A DNA stretch of 64,000 nucleotides, from the NCBI GenBank assembly GCA_026018925.1, contig JAKSZU010000004.1:9582017-9646016 (forward strand), in the 5' to 3' direction. Position numbers and translations under genes: made by a program. Positions 53,942 to 63,907 of the stretch are shown here, piece by piece. Below the pieces are notes generated by a model. It was not told where the DNA came from. It saw only the letters and a list, made by a program, of their open reading frames with translations, and ran no database searches. Source of the stretch: Tupaia tana. Lineage: Eukaryota; Chordata; Mammalia; Scandentia; Tupaiidae. How positions within the stretch are numbered: the first letter of the stretch is position 1; each line of letters opens with the position of its first letter.

Positions 53942-54835
53942 TTATTAGAAATAAATTCTAATTGAGTTTATACATTTACCCATGAATCTGATCAGTTCTA
54001 AGGATCTAATAAACCTCTCAAATAGGCAAAGCTTAGAGCAGAGCCTGAACAGTGGTTATTTCACCATGGCACTGCCCCCTGAGAGGCCCCATCTGGGTGG
54101 CCAGCTGGTCCCCTAGACTTTAGCTTTATCTCAGCTTCCTCAACGTTGTAATTCTTGAAAACAATGTTTGCAACACTAAACTATGTGAGAGGACAGAGTG
54201 ACCTGCCCATCCACCTATTCTAATTAATACTCTTTTAAACCTTTCAAGGAAAACCATTTCTCCTCCTTCCTTTACACCACACAAAGATTTAGCCATAAAA
54301 TTTCAGCTTAGAGTAATCACATCCTGAATCAATGGCTTCTTTTTGGAGTTAAAAAAAAAATCCCTCTAACATGTTCATTTTAATTTTAAAAATGCTATTT
54401 TAAATGGTAGGGAGCCTTTTAATTCTCCACTCTGGGTTATAAAAAAATAATAGATAGGCAGAAATGTGTTATTAAAGCTATTTTTCTTGGCGTTCTGGTA
54501 ATTTAATAAACTGCTGAAGCTAAGCCTTAAGACTTTATGATGCAGCAAGAAGAAGACTTGTCTGTTGATTAATAGTTTCTGATCGTCCCCCGCCCAACCC
54601 CCCCTGCTTCCTGGGGTGATTCCTGAAGGACAACAGACAATTTCTGAACAAGGAAGATGATTTGGGGAAGACTGTGTGAAAATGTTTTGCCCACGGAGTT
54701 TGAATCTCCGGGAACACACACACTCTTCTCCTGGACTTGGTTGAGATGAGGTTCTAAAGGTAACTCTTGGGGTGGTCACTTTTGCATTTCACAACTTGAG
54801 GATTTCACCAGCCTTAAAAGGTTTCCATGCCAAGG
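53942..54835. other. AT-rich unique DNA, possible conserved non-coding element
   Basis: The part at 54,280-54,560 is free of recognised repeats and rich in TAATT/ATTTA cores (for example cattttaattttaaaaatgc, ggtaatttaataaactgctg). That composition is common in developmental enhancers, but without alignment this is only a hint. Confidence 0.25.
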
Positions 54836-55205
54836 TGGCTGGGAGTGTCGGGTTGCTCGGGCTGCCAACACAGAATATGGTGGATTAGGTAACTTAAACA
54901 ATAGGCATTTAGTTTTCACAGGTTTGAAGGCTGTGAAGACCAAGGTCAAGGTAGGCTTCATTCTAAGGCCCTTCGGTGGCGCCTTCTCACTATGTGCTCA
55001 CATGACGTCTTTGGGAGCAAGAGCAAGTTCTCTGGTGTTTCTCTCTATAAAGACACTAATCCCATCATGAGGGCCCCACCCTCATGACCTCATTCAAACC
55101 TGATCACCTCCAAAAGCCCCACCTTCAAATACCATCACATTGGGGACTAGGACTTTAACATAGGAATATGCAGAGTGCACACACATTCAGCCCATAACAG
55201 AGGGT
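54836..55205 (-). mobile_element. MLT1-type LTR, minus strand
   Basis: Plus-strand order: gggttgctcgggctgccaac, ttttcacaggtttgaaggct, gaccaaggtcaaggtaggct, ctaatcccatcatgagggcc, cattcagcccataac. Non-coding. Confidence 0.82.
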
Positions 55206-55790
55206 GTTATAGTTATTAAGCCTTTTACTTGGCTCAAAACCTACTCCTAGTGATCCTGAAACTCTGCAGACCACATTTCTGATTTGTCTGCTGGCTCCTT
55301 GTTAGGCTCTTCAACAAGGGGCGAGGATACTAGGGGCAGATCCCAGGCTGGAGGAGGAAAAAGGAACTGCTCATTGCTGTGTGGCTCCTATTCAGCATCA
55401 CCCTAGCAATAGCAGCAGTTGCATCCAATTTGCTATTTTCACACTTGCAAAATCAGTTTCACTGTGCCTTCTTAGAACCCTAACATCAGTAGGCCGGTGT
55501 CTCCTCAGAGGTATGCATTCCTACCCTATAGAGCCTTCCCGTGAGCCAAGAGATACTAATACCAGTCACACAGCTCCTGCTTCCCAAGTCTAGGTGTCCA
55601 AATTTCAGCTCCTCAAGGCTTCTCCTCTATCCTCCGTTCTTCTATAATTCTACCCTCTTTGGGCAATGTCTGCTTTCCGCAGTTCCCAGCTACTCTTGTG
55701 TTACCCTTGAAATTCTTTTTGTGCCTTTCCAGTTTGTCAATACAGAGTTAACAATTATTTATATTGATTTTTTCCTGTTAAAATAAAGTT
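55206..55790. other. Unrecognised DNA, possibly an old LTR
   Basis: The end (gttaaaataaagtt) has a polyadenylation-like signal. No family is recognised. Confidence 0.35.
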
Positions 55791-55880
55791 GGGGCTGGCA
55801 GGTGGCATGGTGGTTAAAGGTGCTGGATTCCTACATAATTGACCACAGTTCAAGTCCTGGACCTGTCAGCTTGCTTTCTC

Positions 55881-55937
<57 letters not shown>

Positions 55938-56020
55938 CCCCCCCTGCCCCCCAACTCCTTGCCTCTCTGGTCAAATTAAAATTAAATAGATAAATTTAAA
56001 TCAAACAATTCTTTAAAAAA

Positions 56021-56043
<23 letters not shown>
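55791..56043 (+). mobile_element. Family B SINE with (TC)n and (AAAT)n expansions
   Basis: Head GGGGCTGGCAGGTGGCATGG, direct junction gcttgctttctcatttc, TC repeat at 55,885-55,935, CTCTGGTCAAATTAAAATTA and caattctttaaaaaat before an AAAT tail (56,015-56,050). Confidence 0.92.
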
Positions 56044-56051
<8 letters not shown>

Positions 56052-56324
56052 AGTCACTTCTGGCTCTTGCCTGGGCTCTGACTAATAGTAAGGACTTGGC
56101 CCCATTCATTTGACAGAAAGATGCAATTCTGAAAAATACAGATAGTCACCTTTTCATTCTTTCAGATTGTTTCTTTGTAAAGAAAAACAAATGGTAAATG
56201 TGTTTCATTTAAGAGGCTGGCCCCACTAAGCCAATCTTGTCCTTTACCTTTTGGTAACAACTGGACAATACAGTTATGGCAAGGAAAATCTTCCTTGTTG
56301 AAAAGTGTGTCTTCTTTCTTTCTA
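56044..56324. other. Unique DNA
   Basis: No feature recognised. Confidence 0.35.
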
Positions 56325-56435
56325 GAGAGTGAGCTCTGTGAGGGCAGTGAGTATGACTGTCTGTGTAACTCAGACCCTAGCACACCTGGTACAAGAGAGG
56401 CAGTCAATAGGTACTCCCCTACTAAATAATTGTGT
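56325..56435 (+). mobile_element. L2 3' end
   Basis: gagtgagctctgtgagggca, gtgagtatgactgtctgtgt and ggcagtcaataggtactccc are the L2 terminal blocks. Confidence 0.7.
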
Positions 56436-56448
56436 TGCTAAACGAAAA

Positions 56449-56515
56449 GATGGATGGATGGAAGCCTTGATGGGTGGATGGATGGATGGAATGATGGGTA
56501 AATGGGTGGATGCTA
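56449..56515 (+). repeat. (GGAT)n simple repeat
   Basis: GATGGATGGATGGA and later GGTGGATGGATGGATGGA tracts with interruptions. Confidence 0.9.
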
Positions 56516-56670
56516 TTACCTGGTCTCCAGAACATCTAATAGTCAGAACAAGAAAGACTTGTTGAAGGAATGACATTACTTCATTTTTTCTAATAAGTCA
56601 ATTAGAATTTATATTGGTTATATGTGAAAGAAACCCAAAATAACAGTGGCTTCTAAAAGGAGTTCATAAC

Positions 56671-56880
56671 AAAGACCCTCTGCTCAGACTTCACCCTCCT
56701 ATTCCCCGTCTAGCCACGACCCAGGATAAGCCAATCTAGCAGACATCTACATTTCAGTTAAAAGTGGCCCCTTTCAGGAATTTTGACCACCAAAGACCCT
56801 CTGCCCAGACTTCACCCTCCTGCTCCCCAGTCCCCCACAACCCAGACTGCAAGTCACCTCCTTCTACATTTCTTTTATTG
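56671..56880 (+). repeat. Tandem 121-bp units in the HAL1 5' UTR
   Basis: AAAGACCCTCTGCTCAGACT at 56,671 recurs as AAAGACCCTCTGCCCAGACT at 56,792, followed by TTCACCCTCCT in both and by ctacattt(c) near the ends. About 1.7 units. Repeated 5' monomers act as promoters in rodent L1s; the same role here is inference. Confidence 0.85.
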
Positions 56881-56910
56881 CTCATATTTAACTCCAAAAA
56901 ATAGGAAAAA

Positions 56911-57860
56911 ATGTATAATCCATCAGATGACCAGAAACCACCACAGAGGCACAAAAATATGAGAAACAAAGAAAATATCTCTCCTGTAATGGAAAAGAAT
57001 AACTCCTCTTCCTCCACAAAGAATACAAGGGAACTCATGGAAATATCAGATAAAGAATTTAAAATATTCATAGTGACAAAGGTAACAGAGATGTAAAAGA
57101 ATAGAGACAACGAACTCCAGAAGATGCAGGAGAATAGAGACACTGAGTTCCAGGAGGTGAGAAAGTTCTTGCATGATCTAAAAAAGGAGATACATATCAT
57201 AAAAAAGACTCAGATGGAATTGTTAGAAATAAAGACTGTAATACAGGAAATCAAACTTCTGTTGAAAATATCAAAAGCAGATTAGACCATGCAGAAAATC
57301 AAATCTTAGATGTAGAAGATAGAACCCGTAACTTAGAAAATTTCACCAAGAAGACTAAGAAAATAACCAAAAAAAAAAAAAAAAAAGAGAGAATAACATA
57401 TGAGTAATATTAGATACCATTAAATACCCAAACATGGATCATTGGTATCCCAGAAGGTAAAGAACTAATCAGGGCATTGATAATCTATTCCATGAAATCC
57501 TGGAAGAAAACTTTCCAAACCTAGAGAGATACTCAAATATCCAGACCTAAGAAATACAAAGGACCCCACATAGAATCGATCCAATAACACCTTCCCTGAG
57601 GCACATTATAACCAGATTGACCAAAACCACAGACAGAGACAAGATACTAAAATTGCCAAGAAAGAAACATCAAGTTACTTTCAAAGGATATCCCATAAGG
57701 CTAGTGTCGGATCTCTCATTGGAAACAATGCAAACAAGGAAAGACAGGGAAAACATATTCAAAGTGTTAAGTGAAAAACAATTTCAACCCAGTAATACTA
57801 TATCCAGCAAGATTATCTTTTATATGGGAAATGAAGACAAAAACATTCTCAGATAAAGAA
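56911..57860 (+). pseudogene. L1 ORF1-like gene of HAL1, broken
   Basis: L1 ORF1p is an RNA-binding chaperone with an N-terminal region, a coiled coil, an RRM and a C-terminal domain. A 61-codon N-terminal frame from ATG 56,911 ends at a stop (57,094). Coiled-coil-type sequence (heptad-like LEIKTVIQEI in another frame, ~57,215) and an RRM/CTD part follow. The CTD frame at 57,617-57,856 contains KKHQVTFKGYPIRL, the conserved L1 ORF1 C-terminal pattern. An A-run (57,369-57,386), stops and shifts prevent translation. No reverse transcriptase follows. Confidence 0.85.
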
Positions 57861-59140
57861 AACCTGAAAGAATTTATCAACACCATACCAGCTCTCCAAT
57901 AAGCGCTGAAAGGAGTGCTATATCAGGAAAACTATAGTCGGACACACAGAAAGAAGAATATAAGAAGCAACCAAGAGAATGTCCAGCCTAATGGTAGGGA
58001 CAAGTCCGGAGTCGAATGTTAACTTCCAGAGTTTAAATGGAAAGATCAGACCACAGTAACACTGCAAATTCAACAGAAAAGAGATTAATTACGTGAGTCT
58101 GAACTAGTAAAATAGAATGTTTTGACTTTATATTAAAACATTACTGATTTTTTTTGATGTTTTGATTTCCATATTTAAGAATTTTTGTCTTCTCTTGAAC
58201 TGTTGATAGGTTCACCTACCTAGTATTTGAACTGAATCCTAACCTTTTTCCTGGCTTTAAGTTTTAAGCAAATTTCTCTTAACATTTTTTTTTTATTTTA
58301 ATCTATTAAAACTAAAAATTTTGAAATTAAAAAATGCATTTAAAAAGACCTATTAATACCTCTTTAATGACTATGGTAAGCTATATAGCCCCAGCGAGGT
58401 GCTACTTTATAGTATGTTCACTTTACTCACTGAGATTTACACCTAAAGTCAGACAGGTGTTCTTAAGTATGTATATGTCAGCTGTGCTTGATACTGAAAA
58501 TCTTTAAATTAATTAAAATCTTTAGTGAACCAATAAAATGTGAAAAAGTGGCATGGAAAACAACTGTATATACCAAAGACAGTGTGGGAGGAGGGGGGAG
58601 TTGGTAGAGGGTGAGAGGTAGGGAATGAAGGGGGGAAATAAGCAAAATATATAAGAAACAAGAAATAGAAAATTATATGTTGATACCATTATGGTAATAT
58701 TCTTGATTGAGCCAATATACAATATATACTGGATGGAAAATCTCATTTTGTATACTGTATTGATGTACAGTGAATGACTGTAAATTAATAAAGAAAAAGA
58801 AAAAAATTTTAAGAAAGAGTTCACTTCCATGCCATGTAAGTAAAGCCCAGAGATAGGCACTCCAGGGTCTGCTGGCACCTCCACAATCCAAAAGGCTCTG
58901 AGAGGCTCAGCACCTTCTGCCATGTTGCTCTACCAACCTCATAATGGAGCTTCTACCTCCAGAAATCACATGAAACACTCCTGCCTGCATCCTATTTGGC
59001 CATAACCAAGTCACATTATCTGGATGGTCATGTGCTAGTCTGAAAGCGGGGTTTTACGACTAGGGAGAAAGGGGGTAAGTCATCCTTGGTGCCACCTAGA
59101 AATCCCCATCACACCAAGGAACAAGGAACACAGAACTGAG

Positions 59141-59571
59141 GTTGACCTCCCAAAGTAGGGAGCCTGAGAAGAGGATGCGAAGTCCTAGAGGAGGAGTTCA
59201 AAGGATGATGGTTAGTTTTCTTGCTTCAGGTAACACCCTCCTTTCACCAAAGGAGTGTCTGCTGCTGCCTCCTTCCCAGTCCTTAGCCTCTGCCTCCCAC
59301 TTTTTATGACAATGGCTTCATACTGGAAAATAACGTAGAAATCCTAGTTGTCTGAAAACATAACAGCCATTAACCCTGTGATAAACATTCCAACCGAGGA
59401 CCTGCACTCTGAGCTGTTTTACTAGGAAGAGAGGAAGAGGAAGAAAGTAGGAAAGAATGTTGACCCTGATCTTAAATAAGCTACTTAGTCGCTCTTAACT
59501 CATTTCTGCATATGCAATTAATGCAGTTCTCACAGTATTACTATGAGCATTAATAGTAAAGGTGATATATA
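59141..59571. other. Unique DNA
   Basis: No feature recognised. Confidence 0.4.
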
Positions 59572-59670
59572 GATTCAGCCCTGTGGTCTAGTGGTTAAGG
59601 GAACCAGACTGCACATGGCTGACCATGCAGTTCAAATCCCATCCCCAAAGGCTTAAAAAATGCTCTGGGT

Positions 59671-60289
59671 CATGATGGGCAAAGTATTTGTACAAGCAAA
59701 ATGAGAAATAGCAATTGACTGTTTTAAAAAAATAATTAGGGGGACCAGCAGGTGGCGTGGTGGTTAAGGTGCTGGACACTCCCACATGGCTGACCAGGGT
59801 TCAAGTCCTGAATCTGGTGGCTTGCTTTCTCACTTTCTCTCTCTCTCATTCTCACCCTCTGTCTCTCTCTGCTCAAACTAAAAAAAAAAAAATAAATGAA
59901 TGAATACAATAAAGAATTATTTTAAAAAAAATAATAATTAGAATAATAATAATAATAATGATTGGGGAAAACATAGAAAAGATATTGAATGTTGAAGTGG
60001 GGAGATTAATGTCTCTGTACTGACTGACATGCATGGCATTCCCTTTTGAAAAAGCAATGCAATACACTGTAAAGTTATATGTAATTCAATGTAATATAAA
60101 GAAGAATATGATGATAATTTAAAAAAAAAAAAGAGTACAATTCTGAAAGTTCTCTCTTTGAGATCAGGCATGAAACAAAAATGTTTGTTGTCACCGTATC
60201 TTGTCAGTCCTGTACAGGAGATTCTAATCAGCATATGAGCTGAAAAAGCTGATTCAAAAAAAAAAAAAGCTGATTATATTAACAGTTAA
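59671..60289 (+). mobile_element. L1-derived mosaic insertion inside the SINE
   Basis: Flanks AAAAAATGCTCTGGGT (59655-59670 and 60290-60305) are a perfect 16-bp duplication. The insert holds an L1-like AT-rich part, a Family B SINE, an A-run (60,120-60,132) and a short L1 ORF2-like piece (gagatcaggcatgaaacaaa). It has a second A-run near 60,256. Confidence 0.78.
59741..59926 (+). mobile_element. Family B SINE, third level of nesting
   Basis: Head GGGACCAGCAGGTGGCGTGG, B box GGTTCAAGTCC, gtggcttgctttctcactt junction, CTCTGCTCAAACTAAAAA and an A/AAT-rich tail with AATAAAGAATTATTTT. AAATAATTAG-like flanks lie on both sides. Confidence 0.92.
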
Positions 60290-60450
60290 AAAAAATGCTC
60301 TGGGTACACATGTGTGCATGACTAAAATCCCAAAAGGATGGAGAAATCGAGAAGGGATTGTGACTGTGGCCATCCCCACAGTGAGAAAGCACTTCTCACT
60401 TTCCCTCTTTCTCACTGTCTCTGTATCTGGTGAGCACAAGTGCCCTATAG

Positions 60451-60871
60451 CCTGGTCCTCAACCCCCAGGCCACAGACAGGTTCTAGTCCATGGCCTGTT
60501 GGGGGCTAAACCATGGACTGGTATGGTGCTGGTCTGTGCCCTTTCCCCCACATCCCTGGCTGCACAGTTGGGGGGTGGGCTGCAGGAGAGTGAGGCTTTG
60601 TCTATATTTACAGCCACTCCCAATCACTCTCTTTGCTGCCTGAACTCCATGTCCTGTCAGATCAGCTACAGTATTGGATTCTCATGGGAGCAGGAAATCT
60701 ATTGAGTGATTATGTCATTGTATATTGCAATGTGATAGTGGTGGATATGGGATGCATGGTAGATGTGGCAAGCTTGGGTCATCTTGGGACCACTCCCCCA
60801 CACCACATCATCCATAGAGGAATTTCTTTCACGAGGCCAGTCCCTGATCTTAGGAAGGTTGGAGAACACTG
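60451..60871. mobile_element. hAT element with perfect 8-bp target-site duplication
   Basis: CCCTATAG occurs at 60443-60450 and 60872-60879, immediately outside the element. The ends pair: CCTGGTCCTCAACCCC and GGTTGGAGAACACTG. Internal gtccatggcctgttgggggc, cctgtcagatcagctacagt and ttggattctcatgggagcag match a known mammalian non-autonomous hAT family. 421 bp, no transposase. Confidence 0.9.
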
Positions 60872-60904
60872 CCCTATAGTGAAAATACATTTAAAAATTT
60901 CTTA

Positions 60905-61190
60905 GGAATTAAAAAAATGTGGCATATATATACAATGGAATATTACTCAGCCATAAGAACATAGACTCTGTCATTTGCCACAAAGTGGATGAATCTAAAA
61001 GATTTAATGTGAAGTGAAAATAACCAGTCTATGAAAGATTAACACAGTATATCCCTACTCAACAATAATATCCCTGATTTGATTATTGTACATTGCATGC
61101 ATGCTTTAAAAAAACATATTATATGCCATAAGGATTTATGATGAATATAAATAAGAAAATATAAAATAAAAATAAAATGCATATCGTGAA
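60905..61190 (+). mobile_element. L1 3' end
   Basis: tatacaatggaatattactc, agccataagaac, aaagtggatgaatctaaaag and gtgaagtgaaaataaccagt form the L1 terminal pattern; an A-rich end follows at about 61,110-61,190. Confidence 0.82.
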
Positions 61191-62750
61191 AAAAAACTTA
61201 GGAAAAATCATATAAAGGCTTTCTAGATCACAGTTTTCAGACATCCTGGGGCAGTGGACTTGGGCAGTGGCTCCAGCTGTATTAGAAGGCAGCTCAGTAC
61301 AATTCAACAAACATTTCTGACACCCACCATGTGCCAAGTGTCATACTAAACATGTTCCATATGCAATTTCTTTCTTTTAAATAAATGCTTGGTTTCCTTA
61401 GTGTTACACATGCACATGATTTAAAAGCCAAATAGTGTTGAAAGGTTTGTAAACAAGGCAGCGGGCCCTCGACCATCATCCCCACAAATCCACCCTGCTT
61501 CTCATAGGTAACCCCGTCTACTCTCTTGGCTCTCTGTTCTGGTGCTTACCTCCTGATTTCTAGATGATTATGTGCATTCCACCATCTCTTGAATCATCCA
61601 TTTTTTTTAATATTACCTACTGATTCTATTGTGATAAATAAGGATTTTAGCTCTATTCACATCCTTCTTCCCACCTCTATCCTCCCACTATAGTAATATC
61701 ACCATTTTGGGGTTAAATACATAGTTGAGCTTTTCATAATTATGACCATGTAAATATTGTTCACTGCTGAGTTAACAATTGTTTCATTTTTTGATTTGAA
61801 CGTATAGCTAAATCTTCCCACCCCCACCAACTGCTATAAAACAACTCTAAATACAATTTTCACAAACAGCTCCCCATACAATTTTCCACCCAGTCAATTC
61901 TGTCAGAATAATCTATCATTTTCTATTTCTCCAGTTCCTCCCAGCCCCCATCCAACACACCTCCTTTCTACTCTGTTTTGGACTGGTGGTGGAGGCTGTC
62001 CAGACTCTCCTTGGTTCTGAAGAAAAGACTTTTTTTTCCCCTAAACCTCAGAATGGCCTTACCCTGCTCCTGTATTGGATACTGTCTTCTTTCTCAGTTT
62101 ACCCACTAGTCTCGGGGAGCATACTCTCCTTCAGCATCCTGACAAAGGTGCGATGTTACTGTTAAGAAATCTGATGTCATTCTGATTCTTGAACATTTAT
62201 ATGTGATTATTTTTTTTTGAACATTGTAGAATTGCCTTTCACTCTGCCATTCTGAAATTTTATAAAGATATACCGGAATGTAGGTATTTTTCATTCATTT
62301 CTTAACACTGGATTGTCCCATTCAACCTGGGAACTTTTCTTGCATCTTTTCATTAGTGCTTCCTTCTCCTCTATTTTTACTGTTGCCTAGAACTCTTATT
62401 AGCCAAATATTGGGTCTCCTGGGCAGACCTTCTCATTTTCTGACCTTTTATTGTGTATAATCCATCCCCGTGTTTCTTCTTATTTTCTCTCTCATGAGAT
62501 CTCTCTGATGTTCACAGCCAGCCCCTTCAATGAAAAGACTGAATTGGCTATATTTTAATTTCTAAAAACACTTTCTTGTCTGACTTTTTTAATAAGCACA
62601 TAGTACATCATCCTGATTTTTAAAATGTACTATCTTCTCTTAAATCCCTTAGAATATTATGGTCTGTCTCTCTGTAGTTGCTTTTTATCTTGGTTGTGCT
62701 AGGCTTCTTTCTTGTAAAAGACTGATCATTCCTCATAAGCATTGGGTCCT
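61191..62750. other. Old, pyrimidine-rich non-coding DNA
   Basis: Only faint traces of old repeats are visible, for example gacacccaccatgtgccaag near 61,320. A 41-bp segment at 61,982-62,022 recurs at 63,335-63,375. Confidence 0.4.
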
Positions 62751-62764
62751 AAAAACGTGATTGA

Positions 62765-62920
62765 GGAACACTGGACACTCCCACATGGCCAACCACAGTT
62801 TGAGTCCCGGACCTGGTGGCCTGCTTTCTCACCTTCTCTCTCTCTCTCTTTCTTTCCGTCTCTCTGGTCAAATTAAAAAATGATTGAATGAATAAATGAA
62901 GTTAAAAAAAAATCTTTTTT
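62765..62920 (+). mobile_element. Family B SINE, 5'-truncated, with target-site duplication
   Basis: Begins inside the head (ctggacactcccacatggcc), B box AGTTTGAGTCC, junction gtggcctgctttctcacc, CTCTGGTCAAATTAAAAA and tail AATAAATGAAG...AATCTTTTTT. Flanks AAAAACGTGATTGA (62751-62764) and AAAAAGGCGATTGA (62921-62934). Confidence 0.9.
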
Positions 62921-62934
62921 AAAAAGGCGATTGA

Positions 62935-63612
62935 AAGATCTTTGTAAAAGGGTATTAATCACAAAGTAATTTTCACTGATGCCTCCATCTATCTTTAGGG
63001 CAATTCAAGTTCTCCAAAGGACCTCCAAACACTTGCCTCTTGGTGAAAGCCTACCTGCTGTACCGGTATTTCACTTAATTCCATGGGCCCTTACTGCCCA
63101 AACCTTACTCATGGTTCCTAAGATTCTCCAGAGAAAATGCCTGTGTTTTAAAAACCTGTCTATGGCCCTTGAGTGTGTGGGACCAGAAGTAGAGCTACTC
63201 TTACATCAAGCTCTTGCTTTCACCTCTCTCTAGCACCTTGCATAGTGTTCAACACCTAGCATCTCCAATTCCTGAGATCTTCAGGGCTCTGCAGGGAAAT
63301 GGGGAGTGCCTTAGCAGAACATTTTTGTTTCCAGACTAGTGGTGGAGGCTGTCCAGGCTCTCCTTAATTCTGAAGTGGTTTGCTTCTTGTTATTTCGATA
63401 TCTCTTTTAGCAAACATTTCAATATAATCTTCCCCTGTTCTGCCAAGGCAGTCCCCATTCCTCCGTCCCATTTCTATCTTTGTGTATGGGATGAGACTGT
63501 CAACATCTAGTTTCATTGAGGATGAATTTGTGTAGTTTTTCTTGTTCTCCTTACTACTTTGGTGTTAACTTCCAAGGGAAAAGGATAGAAACATCTTTAT
63601 TTCACCATCTAA
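62935..63612. other. Unique non-coding DNA
   Basis: No feature recognised beyond the 41-bp duplicate at 63,335-63,375. Confidence 0.4.
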
Positions 63613-63625
63613 AAACCACTAGTCT

Positions 63626-63894
63626 GAGACCAACAGTTAGTGTAATGGCTATGTCACTGAACTCCCATGTAGTCGATAGTGGTTCAAGTCCCGAACCCGA
63701 TGGCTTAAATTCACACCGGGCGCATCTGCATGCATGCCCAAGATCCTGAGAGGAGAATGGAGGAGAAGGGATTATGGCGTGGCCATCCCCCCTGGGGGGT
63801 GATTTCTCGCTTTCTGTCTCTCTGTCTCTCTCTGTCTTTCTGGTGAGCGCACACACCCTATAGCAAAAACTTTTCAAAAAAAAAAAAAAGTAAC
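63626..63894 (+). mobile_element. Family A SINE with perfect 13-bp target-site duplication
   Basis: Head GAGACCAACAGTTAGTGTAA, B box GGTTCAAGTCC, CCCTATAGCAAAAACTTTTC end and A tail. AAACCACTAGTCT flanks at 63613-63625 and 63895-63907. Confidence 0.96.
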
Positions 63895-63907
63895 AAACCA
63901 CTAGTCT

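Larger units (their letters stand above)
56667..58812 (+). mobile_element. HAL1 (half-L1) retrotransposon, apparently full length
   Basis: HAL1 elements carry L1 ORF1 and no ORF2. Here a 5' UTR of two tandem units (56,671-56,880) is followed by an ORF1-like region (56,911-57,860). It passes directly into a 3' UTR ending TGTAAATTAATAAAG plus an A-rich tail. Flanks AAAAGGAGTTCA (56655-56666) and AAGAAAGAGTTCA (58,811-58,823) suggest a target-site duplication. Stops in the ORF make it inactive. Confidence 0.88.
56580..59140 (-). mobile_element. Ancient repeat that hosts the HAL1 insertion
   Basis: Left piece 56,580-56,666 (gaaacccaaaataacagtgg) and right piece 58,813-59,140 (gcccagagataggcactcca, atctggatggtcatgtgcta) are halves of one widespread eutherian repeat. 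Its exact name is not certain. The orientation is tentative. Confidence 0.65.
59572..60895 (+). mobile_element. Family C SINE cut into three pieces
   Basis: Piece 1 (59,572-59,670): head TTCAGCCCTGTGGTCTAGTG, B box cagttcaaatcc. Piece 2 (60,306-60,450): acacatgtgtgcatgac, gagaagggattgtgactg, tctgtatctggtgagcac, gccctatag. Piece 3 (60,880-60,895): tgaaaatacattt. Removing both inserts leaves one normal SINE of about 260 bp. Confidence 0.88.

Noticed and set aside
56911..57096. Possible intact L1/HAL1 ORF1
   Set aside because: A stop after 61 codons, further stops, shifts and an A-run break the frame; annotated as a pseudogene.
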